From: Rhizobium sp. CCGE 510
GTDB taxonomy: Bacteria > Pseudomonadota > Alphaproteobacteria > Rhizobiales > Rhizobiaceae
Assembly: GCF_000292525.1 (NCBI RefSeq)
Contig: NZ_AEYF01000020.1
Span: 1 to 62,614 of the forward strand
Direction: 5' to 3'
Length of the DNA: 62,614 nt
A model generated the notes under the pieces. It did no database searches. It had not been told where the DNA came from and saw nothing but the letters and a program-made list of their open reading frames with translations. Below are positions 55,730-62,614 of this stretch, piece after piece (within the stretch, counting starts at the first letter, position 1; every line of letters starts with the position of its first letter). Position numbers and translations under genes: made by a program.

Positions 55730-57220
55730 TCAGGTCAGCAAGCCATTCACATCGATGGAAATGCTCAGCGTATCCGTGTCGAAATGATGCGCAACCCCAT
55801 CGGAAATCTTATAGACGAACGTCTCGCTCACGTTTCCGCTAAGCCCCGCAAGCTTCGTCGTGTCGAGCGTGTAGCTATAGTCGCCGTGATCGTCGACATG
55901 GATGCTGCCGTATTGGCCGGCCAGCGTCAGGCCATCCTTGCCGACGACCTCGCCCTCGAAACGGCGAAGCAGCAGGGTCCCGTTGGCCGAGCTGTCGTTT
56001 TCAAGGAGATTGCCATGGTGGGCGCCATCCGTGTCGGCTGAGATTTTCAGGTTGTCATGGGTTGGGACAATCACCGGGGCCGCGTCCACGTGCGCCACAT
56101 CTGCGGCAGCGAGACTGTCGTGAACGAAAAGCGTCGCCTTGGCCTCGTCCAGCGTCGTGTTATTGCTGACCGGAAAGGTGTTCGCCGCGATGATTGCCGG
56201 CGATATACTGTATGGCGTAACGTCGCTCGCGATGACATTATCGTGGAAGGCGCCGGATGCAGGTCTGTCGACCTTTAGCGCTGCCTGCGACAGGTCGTCG
56301 AAGACGTTGTTATGAATATCGATATCCTCACGAACATAACTGGTGGAGCCGGCAGCGCTGACCGCCACGCCCCATACGCCGTCATGGATATAATTGCCCG
56401 AGATATCATAGTCCCGCGTATCGCCCTGGTCGCCGAGACCGATGGCGTAGGACCAGCTATAACCGCCATATCCTGAAATGTCGTTGTCATGGATAGCGAC
56501 ATTGGTGCCAGCCTGTGCGCCGATCCCGAAGCCGCCACCGATAATCGTGTTGTCCTCGACCACCGCATTCACGGGCCGAACGAGTGCGATGACGCCCTTC
56601 GGCGTCACGGCGCCCGTCTGGTCTAGGACATTGCCGCTGATGACTATGTTGCTGCTGTCGTTCATCTGGACGGCATCTGCCGCGGTGCCGTGAGCGTTGG
56701 TGACGGTGTTGTTGAGAAAATTGACGCCGTTGATCTTCTCGATCCAGACGCCGTCGCCATTGACGTCGTTGATCCTGCTGTTTTCGATGGTGATGTTCGA
56801 GCCGGTTCGGAAGGTGACGGAACCGGCCTTGCCCGCCAGGCCGGTGTGATCGACCTCGACATTGCGCACTGTCCAGTTCGAAACACTGCCGCCATAGATG
56901 GCGGCACCCCCTGTATCCGAAATCTTGATGTTCTCGATGACGATGTTGGAGGCATAAAGGCTGTGAATGCCATCGCCGGGACTGTGGATGACGGGCGCAT
57001 CGCCGACCCCGTAGCTGCCGATGGTGATCGGGGCGCTGACGGTGCCGGAATATTTGAGGTCGAGCTGGTCATTGTACACGCTACCGGCAGCGAGCAGCAC
57101 ACTGTCGCCGGGCTGCAGCTTTAAATTTTCCACCGCCCAAAAGGACGCAAGAGGCGCGTCCTCGCTCGTTCCGCTGTTGCTGTTGGCCCCTGTTGCAGAG
57201 TTCACATAATAGACTGTCAT
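55730..57220 (-). CDS. right-handed beta-helix protein with cadherin-like C-terminus, copy 1
   Basis: This 496-residue protein starts at the ATG at 57220 (MTVYYVNSATGANSNSGTS). Residues of about 70-340 form parallel beta-helix repeats (IVIENIKISDTGGAAIYGGS type), as in polysaccharide lyases and mannuronan epimerases. A C-terminal VCBS/cadherin-like domain (about 395-496) has GNLLENDSS and VDDHGDYSYTLD. No Sec signal is seen, so type I secretion is likely. It is a close paralogue of the gene at 57553 with the same length. Confidence 0.85.
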   Translation of the reverse strand: MTVYYVNSATGANSNSGTSEDAPLASFWAVENLKLQPGDSVLLAAGSVYNDQLDLKYSGTVSAPITIGSYGVGDAPVIHSPGDGIHSLYASNIVIENIKISDTGGAAIYGGSVSNWTVRNVEVDHTGLAGKAGSVTFRTGSNITIENSRINDVNGDGVWIEKINGVNFLNNTVTNAHGTAADAVQMNDSSNIVISGNVLDQTGAVTPKGVIALVRPVNAVVEDNTIIGGGFGIGAQAGTNVAIHDNDISGYGGYSWSYAIGLGDQGDTRDYDISGNYIHDGVWGVAVSAAGSTSYVREDIDIHNNVFDDLSQAALKVDRPASGAFHDNVIASDVTPYSISPAIIAANTFPVSNNTTLDEAKATLFVHDSLAAADVAHVDAAPVIVPTHDNLKISADTDGAHHGNLLENDSSANGTLLLRRFEGEVVGKDGLTLAGQYGSIHVDDHGDYSYTLDTTKLAGLSGNVSETFVYKISDGVAHHFDTDTLSISIDVNGLLT

Positions 57221-57552
57221 ATCGCCATATGCTCGCATTGTCGCGCAGCCGTCTGGGGATCAGCTGCGATGAGTGGATCGGATGCGGTCGGGGCGAAAGG
57301 CCATAAGACAATCTTCTATTGTCGTTACGGCGGTAGACAGGTTGTGGCCTGCGATGTTCCCGAGAAGCCTGGCGGTGGCTGCATCCTCAACAATACAACT
57401 TAAGAGAAGATAGTCTATAAAATAACGACCGAAAGGTGAATTAACGGTAACGGACCGCTTTACAATTGACGTTAGGGAATGGCCGCCCCCGCCCTTCAAC
57501 GCCCCTCACGGGGCGCTTCAGGATGAGGGCGGCGAGAGGCCGTCCTCTACCC
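57221..57552. other. intergenic region between the beta-helix genes
   Basis: About 330 bp: the promoter of the first beta-helix gene, an AT-rich part at 57390-57470, and a copy of the recurring palindromic repeat (57492-57530), probably a terminator for the second gene. No coding sequence was seen. Confidence 0.45.
57492..57530. repeat. palindromic intergenic repeat
   Basis: This inverted-orientation copy of the recurring repeat reads CCTTCAACGCCCCTCACGGG, then GCGCTTCAGGATGAGGG. It lies just after the end of the minus-strand beta-helix gene. Confidence 0.6.
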
Positions 57553-59043
57553 TCAGCTCAGTAAGCCGTCCATATGGATGAAGACGGTCAGCGTATCGGC
57601 GTCGCTATGCTGCGAGGTTCCATCGTCGATGCCGTACTTGAAAGACTCACTCACATGTCCGCTATGGTGGTCGGGGAGCTTCGTGTCATCGAGCGTGTAG
57701 GCATAGTTGCCTTCCCGGTCCACGTGGATGGAACCGTAGTCCCCGGTCAGCGTCAGGCCGTGCTTGCCGACGGTTTCGTCGCCGAAGCGGCGAAGCACCA
57801 GCGTGTCGTTGTCGGAGCTGTCGTTTTCCAGGAGATTGCCGCGATGGGCCTCGCTCGTATCGGTGAAGATCTTCAGATTGTCATGGGCGGCGACGACCGC
57901 CGTGTCGGCAGCCGCCTCCATCGTTGCGGCAGCCTTGGTCTCGGTGCTGGCAAGCGCCGTCTCGACATTTGCGACCGTGTGGTTGTTACTGACGGAAAAG
58001 GTGTGCGCGTCGACGATGGCAGGCGATATGCTGGTGGCCTTGACGCCAGTCTCGATGGTGTTGTTGTAGAAGGAGCCGGATGCCGGCCTGTCGACCTTCA
58101 GCGCCGCCTGAGTGAGATCGTCGAAGACATTGTCGTGGACCTTGATATTCGTGAGTGTGTAGTGGGTGCCGTTGGCGCCGCTGACGGCCACGCCCCAGGC
58201 GCCGTCGTGAATATGGTTGCCCGATATGTCGTAATCCCGCGCACCGCCCTGATCGCCGAGGCCGACGGCGAAGGACCAGCTGTAGCCGTGAAATCCCGAT
58301 ATGTCGTTGTCGCGGATGGCGACATTCTTACCCGCAGGCGCGCTGATGCCGAAGCCGCCGCCGGTGAGGGTATTATTCACGACCACCGCATACGTGGCCC
58401 CCACCAGCGCGATCACGCCCTTCGAACTGTCGGCATGTATCTGGTCGAGGTGATTGCCCTTGATCAGAATATTGCTGCTGTCGTTGACCTGCACGGCATC
58501 GGCCGTCGAGCCATTGGCGCTGGTGACAGTGTTGTTGAGAAGTTTGACGCCGCTGACCTTTTCGATCCAGAAGCCGTCGCCTTTGACATCGGAGATCTTA
58601 CTGTTTTCAATCGTGACGTTCTTGCTGTTCCTGAAGGTGACGGCGCCGGCGTCTTCCGACATTCCCGACTTGGCGATACTGACATTGCGCACCGTCCAGT
58701 TCGTGACATCGCCGCCATAAATGGCCGCACCGCCGGTGTTCGATATCTTCAGGTTCTCGATGACGATGTTCGACGCATAAAGACTGTGGATGCCGTCGCC
58801 GCCGCTATGGATGACAGGTGCGTCTCCCGTCCCGTAACTGCCGATCTTGATCGGCGCGCTCGCGCTGCCGGAATATTTGATATCGAACTGCTCGTTGAAC
58901 ACGCTGCCCTTGGCGAGAAGCACGCTGTCACCGGCTTTCAGCGTCAAGGATTCCACTTTGGATAAAGTCGCAAAAGCTGATTTCCCGCTCGTTCCGCTGT
59001 TCTGATTGGAGCCGATTGCTGAATTCACATAATAGGTTGTCAT
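57553..59043 (-). CDS. right-handed beta-helix protein with cadherin-like C-terminus, copy 2
   Basis: This 496-residue paralogue of the downstream gene starts at the ATG at 59043 (MTTYYVNSAIGSNQNSGTS). The domain order and most glycine and asparagine turn positions are conserved. Differences concentrate in the linker between helix and C-terminal domain (about residues 340-395, here rich in Ala, Glu and Thr). The C-terminal domain again has LLENDSS and YAYTLDDTKL. It is a candidate secreted polysaccharide-binding or -modifying protein. No RTX repeats are present. Confidence 0.85.
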   Translation of the reverse strand: MTTYYVNSAIGSNQNSGTSGKSAFATLSKVESLTLKAGDSVLLAKGSVFNEQFDIKYSGSASAPIKIGSYGTGDAPVIHSGGDGIHSLYASNIVIENLKISNTGGAAIYGGDVTNWTVRNVSIAKSGMSEDAGAVTFRNSKNVTIENSKISDVKGDGFWIEKVSGVKLLNNTVTSANGSTADAVQVNDSSNILIKGNHLDQIHADSSKGVIALVGATYAVVVNNTLTGGGFGISAPAGKNVAIRDNDISGFHGYSWSFAVGLGDQGGARDYDISGNHIHDGAWGVAVSGANGTHYTLTNIKVHDNVFDDLTQAALKVDRPASGSFYNNTIETGVKATSISPAIVDAHTFSVSNNHTVANVETALASTETKAAATMEAAADTAVVAAHDNLKIFTDTSEAHRGNLLENDSSDNDTLVLRRFGDETVGKHGLTLTGDYGSIHVDREGNYAYTLDDTKLPDHHSGHVSESFKYGIDDGTSQHSDADTLTVFIHMDGLLS

Positions 59044-59508
59044 ATCGCCGTGTTGCCCTGTTGGTCGGATCGCTATGAGCCGCGAGAATCGAATCGGGGT
59101 CGGCCGATCCAATGCGGCGGGGGCAACCGGCCACGGCAAGAAGGCGACAAGATGTTGTCAATGCGGCAGCGGGCCGGTTTGCAGGTCTTGTTCCACAAGC
59201 AATGGCCCAGCCGACTAAGATATTGGAAAGATGCAACTTATCCGAAAAGTATTCTGCGACATAATTGCATGAATCGGCCCCTCACCAAGCCACCCAGTGA
59301 AGATGTGCCGTGTGGCCCCCTCATCTGCCTGCCGGCATCTTCTCCCCGAGGGGAGAAGCGGGCAAGATGCGAACTTCGCGTCCACAGCGGATGCGTCCGA
59401 GAAGGGCAAGACGTCGCCTCGATTCCTCTTCGCCCCAGCGGGGAGAAGATGCCGGCAGGCAGATGAGGGGGCCACACGGTACATCCTCCGAGGCAGGCAG
59501 CCGCTACT
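59044..59508. other. intergenic region with inverted-repeat element
   Basis: About 465 bp between the start of beta-helix copy 2 and the end of the ABC operon. It holds the beta-helix promoter and a 184-bp element with 46-bp inverted arms at 59302-59485, listed separately. No gene is supported. Confidence 0.5.
59302..59485. repeat. 184-bp element with 46-bp terminal inverted repeats
   Basis: The arms 59302-59347 and 59440-59485 are reverse complements at 45 of 46 positions. They include ATCTGCCTGCCGGCATCTTC and its complement. A smaller perfect hairpin (TTCTCCCC/GGGGAGAA, 59340-59357) overlaps the left inner end. The centre holds no transposase. It looks like a MITE- or RIME-type element and probably also ends the ABC operon transcript. 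Confidence 0.75.
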
Positions 59509-60717
59509 TCACCCCTTCGCCCGCAACGCCGCGCTGAGCGGTAGCCGCGCGGCCGCCAGCGCCGGCAGGGCGCCGCCGATGACCCCGACCGCCAGCCCGA
59601 GCAAACCTGCCGTCAGATTCACATCAGGCGTAACCACAAGCTGGAACGCCATTTTGGTGTTGTTGGCGCCCATCGTGCTCGCCTGCCAGCCGTTAAAGGC
59701 AAGACGGGAGGCGAGGATGCCGAAGCCGGCGCCAGCCACGGAAAGCAGCACCGCCTCGAACCAGGTGGCGGCGAAGGCCGGCAGGCGGGAAAAGCCGAGC
59801 AGGCGCAGCGTGGCGATCTCGACGCTGCGGTCGGAGACCGAGCTCATCATCGTGTTCAAGGCACCCGCCGTCGCGCCGATCGCCATCAGCAGCGCGATCG
59901 GCCAGCCGAACAAGCGGATCAAGCTCTCAGTGCGCGCGGCCTGCGCGGCATAGAGATCGGCCTCCGAGATCGCGGTGAGCGGCGTGCCCGATATATCAGA
60001 CAACCGCTGGCGCAGCGCCGCCAAGGCTATTGCGGGGTCGACGCCGGCAAGCTGCACGCGCAGGCTCTGCACCTGCCCCTGCCGGTCGAAGGCCGATTGC
60101 ACCGCGTCCAGATCCGCCCAGATCTCGGATTCGAAGACGCTGCCGCCAGCGGTGAAATGACCGGCGACGGTCCAGTCGACCGCGCCGAACCGCACGGTCT
60201 GGCCGACGCCAAAGCCGGGGAAAGCCTCTGCGATGCGGGCGCCAACGACGATCTCGCGCGCACCTGATACAAACAGCCGCCCTTGCGAAAGCCGGGCGCG
60301 GCCCCGGAGATCAATCCCGGCCCGGTCGATGCCCCGTAGCGACAGCGTCTGCTCGGCGCCGTCGCGTCCCCTTACATCGATCGGCACGATGGTCTCGCGC
60401 GACAGCGCCAGCCCGCCGGCGCCATCGCGCGCAATCCCGATATCGCCGCTGATGGCAGTCAGGCTGCGGATCGCATCGGCCGGCACGTCCGAACCGGTTT
60501 CCTGATTGGTGCCGCCGCCGAGGATGACGGCGATATCGGGCGAGCCGGCGCCGGCAAGGGTGGCCTCGAAGCCGCGCGCCATCGCCAGAAAGCCCGAGAG
60601 CACCGCCACCACCAGGGCGACCGATAGCACCATCGACAACGAAATCCACAGCCGCCGCGGCAGGCTGCCGAGATTGACTCTGATCATGAGAAAGGTCTGC
60701 TTGAGCGCTGATGACAT
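59509..60717 (-). CDS. FtsX-family ABC transporter permease, third gene
   Basis: This 402-residue protein has one N-terminal helix, a large periplasmic part and three C-terminal helices, the MacB/LolC layout. The last gene of a three-gene operon, it starts 4 bp after the second permease gene ends. It should pair with that permease. Such systems move lipoproteins, peptides or envelope stress ligands by a mechanical cycle rather than through a channel. The substrate is unknown. Confidence 0.9.
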   Translation of the reverse strand: MSSALKQTFLMIRVNLGSLPRRLWISLSMVLSVALVVAVLSGFLAMARGFEATLAGAGSPDIAVILGGGTNQETGSDVPADAIRSLTAISGDIGIARDGAGGLALSRETIVPIDVRGRDGAEQTLSLRGIDRAGIDLRGRARLSQGRLFVSGAREIVVGARIAEAFPGFGVGQTVRFGAVDWTVAGHFTAGGSVFESEIWADLDAVQSAFDRQGQVQSLRVQLAGVDPAIALAALRQRLSDISGTPLTAISEADLYAAQAARTESLIRLFGWPIALLMAIGATAGALNTMMSSVSDRSVEIATLRLLGFSRLPAFAATWFEAVLLSVAGAGFGILASRLAFNGWQASTMGANNTKMAFQLVVTPDVNLTAGLLGLAVGVIGGALPALAAARLPLSAALRAKG

Positions 60718-60721
60718 TGGG

Positions 60722-61861
60722 TTATCTCGTTCTGAAGGCGTTGACGATCGGCAGGCGCATGGCGTTCACGGCCGGCAAGAGCCCGGTCAACAGACCAAGC
60801 CCCGCAATGATCGCGGCGGACTTGAGCAGTACCTCAAAGCTGAAGACGAGGCCGAATTCCGGGCCGATCGAGAGAGTCGCGAGCTTGGCGACGAGGAGCC
60901 CGCCGGCGCCACCGACGGCGAAGATGAACAACGTCTCACCGAGAATGAGCGCCACGATCCGCCCGCGGGAAAAGCCGAGCACCTTCATCACGCCGATCTC
61001 GAAGCGGCGCTCCCGGATGGCAAACAGCATGGTGTTGATCGATATCATCAGGATCGTCACGAAGGCGGCGCCGACGACCAGGCTGACGATCAGCCCGACA
61101 TCGGCGAACTGCCGCAGAAACGCTTCGAGGAACTGCTTTTCCGATTGCGTCCGGGTCTGCGCGGCCGAATTGGCGAAAAGCGCGTCGATGCGCGCCGCCA
61201 GCACGCCTAAGGCGACACCTTCGCGCGGGCGCACCACGAAGGCGTCGACCGTATCCCGGTCCCTCGCACGAGCCGCATTGACCACGTCGTAGCGGGCGAG
61301 CATGAAGTAGGTGTCGGTGCTGGCATCGGCACCCTCGAAGATGCCTGATACGGTGAAGTTCCAGTTCCGGCTGCCGTCAGCCTTGATGATCTGGCTGGTA
61401 ACACCGATGCGCTGGCCGACTGACCAGCCCTGCGCCTCAGCCAACGCCCTGCCGACGAGCACCCGGTCGCGCGCTTCTTCCAGCGCCGCGATCAGCTCTG
61501 GCGTCAACCCGAGTTCGGCACCATTGGCGGCGGCAATCGCCTTCGGATCGACCGCGCTGACGGCCACGACATTCTTCTCGACCTCGACGAAACCTCGCAT
61601 GCGTGCCGTATAGGCGACGGCCGCGACATCGCCGTCCGCCGCGATCCGGTTGAGATAAGCAAAGGGCAGCGGCAGCCCCCGACCTGATTTGTTGAAGACG
61701 CCGAGCAGGTTGTCGCTGGCGCCGGCCGCCCCTTGGCTGCCGCTGACGAAACTCGCCGTCAGCCCGTAGATCAGGAAGGCGATCCCGACCGAAAACATCA
61801 GCAAAACGGCGCGTAGCCGCTTGCGCCAGGCATTGCGCCGCATCAGTTCGAAGAAGGTCAT
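60722..61861 (-). CDS. FtsX-family ABC transporter permease, second gene
   Basis: This 379-residue protein has the same MacB/LolC membrane arrangement and shares the FtsX C-terminal domain (MLFAIRERRFEIGVMKVLGF). Its start overlaps the ATPase stop by 4 bp. It is distinct from the third gene, so the working complex is probably a heterodimer. Confidence 0.9.
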   Translation of the reverse strand: MTFFELMRRNAWRKRLRAVLLMFSVGIAFLIYGLTASFVSGSQGAAGASDNLLGVFNKSGRGLPLPFAYLNRIAADGDVAAVAYTARMRGFVEVEKNVVAVSAVDPKAIAAANGAELGLTPELIAALEEARDRVLVGRALAEAQGWSVGQRIGVTSQIIKADGSRNWNFTVSGIFEGADASTDTYFMLARYDVVNAARARDRDTVDAFVVRPREGVALGVLAARIDALFANSAAQTRTQSEKQFLEAFLRQFADVGLIVSLVVGAAFVTILMISINTMLFAIRERRFEIGVMKVLGFSRGRIVALILGETLFIFAVGGAGGLLVAKLATLSIGPEFGLVFSFEVLLKSAAIIAGLGLLTGLLPAVNAMRLPIVNAFRTR

Positions 61862-62556
61862 CGGCCTTCCCCCTCGACGAATTCGCCCTTGTTGAGATGC
61901 AGCGTGCGCCTGGCAAAGGCGGCGGCCTCGGGATCGTGCGTGACCATGATGATGGTCTTCTGAAGCTCGCGATTGAGGAAGCCCAGCATCTCCAGGATAT
62001 CATTCGCCGATTTCCGGTCGAGATCGCCGGTCGGCTCGTCGCAGAGAATGAGATCGGGATCGGAGACGATGGCGCGCGCAATGCCGACGCGCTGCTGCTG
62101 CCCGCCCGACATGCTCGACGGAAACTGCCGCTGCCGCCCAGTAAGCCCGACAAGATCCATGACCGCATCGACGCGCGCCCGCCGCTCCTTGCGCCCCAGC
62201 GGCTTGAGCAGCAGTGGCAGCTCGATATTCTCCGCCGCACTCAGCATCGGCAGCAGATTGTAGAACTGGAAGACGATGCCCATGCTGTGCGCCCGCCAAG
62301 CGGCTCTCGCCCCCTCGCCCATCTGCTCGAGATGGCTGCGCCCGATCCGGATCTCGCCGGCATCAGCGCTGTCGATGCCGCCAAGCATATTCAGCAGCGT
62401 CGATTTCCCCGAACCCGACGGCCCCATCACCGCAACGAAATCGCCGCGCGGAATGGACAGGTCGAGCCCCGAAAAGATCGGTATGGTCTCCGCCCCGATC
62501 CTGAACGCCTTCCTGACGCCGGCAAGCTCGATATAGGGGTCTTGAATGTCGGTCAT
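61858..62556 (-). CDS. LolD/MacB-type ABC transporter ATPase
   Basis: This 232-residue ATPase has Walker A GPSGSGKST, the signature MSGGQQQRVGIA and Walker B LILCDEPTGDLD, which are the LolD/MacB type. It is the first gene of the operon with two FtsX-family permeases. An adaptor protein (MacA-like) may lie just beyond the window's right edge; the 58 bp left do not show it. Confidence 0.93.
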   Translation of the reverse strand: MTDIQDPYIELAGVRKAFRIGAETIPIFSGLDLSIPRGDFVAVMGPSGSGKSTLLNMLGGIDSADAGEIRIGRSHLEQMGEGARAAWRAHSMGIVFQFYNLLPMLSAAENIELPLLLKPLGRKERRARVDAVMDLVGLTGRQRQFPSSMSGGQQQRVGIARAIVSDPDLILCDEPTGDLDRKSANDILEMLGFLNRELQKTIIMVTHDPEAAAFARRTLHLNKGEFVEGEGR

Positions 62557-62614
62557 GTTTTGCTCCTTGGTGGTTGGTTGATCTGCGGCCGGTAATCGGT
62601 GGCCGCCCTCGTCC

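Noticed and set aside
1..62614. CRISPR array, tRNA, rRNA, prophage or complete insertion sequence
   Set aside because: No regularly spaced direct repeats, cloverleaf-type sequences, transposase or phage structural genes were found when reading both strands.

Overview
The window looks like a chromosomal segment of a Rhizobiaceae bacterium, most like the Rhizobium leguminosarum/R. etli group. The evidence is high GC, many alphaproteobacterial small families (BA14K, a DUF982-like protein, DUF805, DUF899), RTX and cadherin-like secreted proteins, and palindromic intergenic repeats typical of rhizobia. Housekeeping genes (uvrB, dusA, a cspA-type gene, a kup-type transporter) favour a chromosome, but the replicon cannot be proved from sequence alone. 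I saw no tRNA, rRNA, CRISPR array, complete insertion sequence or prophage.

Layout. 0-11 kb: mixed metabolic and sensory genes. These are a methyltransferase, a divergent NmrA-like/LysR pair, a SulP transporter, a one-domain response regulator, a DUF899 protein, a class III cyclase, DUF805, a duplicated lipoprotein pair, a DUF982-like gene without a normal start codon, and a rhomboid protease that has lost its N-terminus. 11.4-17.5 kb: uvrB with unusual N- and C-terminal extensions and a palindromic repeat inserted in frame. Abutting its 3' end is an AT-rich insert with a two-domain anti-phage dCTP deaminase (AvcD-like) and a divergent 64-codon gene. A hypothetical gene follows, lying between a dead and an intact copy of the same acetyltransferase. 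17.7-27.4 kb: an RTX/cadherin-like secreted protein with two regular dyads upstream, a SecY-like orphan membrane protein, a cold-shock protein, dusA, an HtrA-like protease, a chloroperoxidase-type hydrolase and a BA14K protein.

27.7-36 kb: FMN reductase, a three-gene ABC-2 exporter operon, a divergent HxlR/dihydrofolate reductase-like pair, a MarR-GNAT fusion with a perfect palindromic operator candidate, a LAS-type metallopeptidase and a P-loop kinase-like protein. 35.9-45.3 kb: a frameshifted Lrp regulator beside argG, a ubiA paralogue, a phosphodiester glycosidase, a Coq7-type hydroxylase, an ABC exporter, a GFA protein and dapB. 45.3-55.7 kb: an ornithine cyclodeaminase-type protein, GNAT, a PLP decarboxylase, a methyltransferase, a small TIGR02594-like peptidase, Kup and a CPA1 Na+/H+ antiporter. 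55.7-62.6 kb: two tandem beta-helix proteins of identical length with cadherin-like C-termini, a 184-bp element with 46-bp inverted arms, and a MacB/Lol-type ABC transporter operon.

The strongest functional groupings are the defence insert beside uvrB; the three secreted adhesin- or lyase-like proteins, probably sharing a type I secretion system that lies outside this window; the paired quinone-type genes (ubiA and Coq7) about 1 kb apart; and the ion-homeostasis pair kup plus antiporter. All homology calls rest on reading motifs by eye, since no database search was possible.
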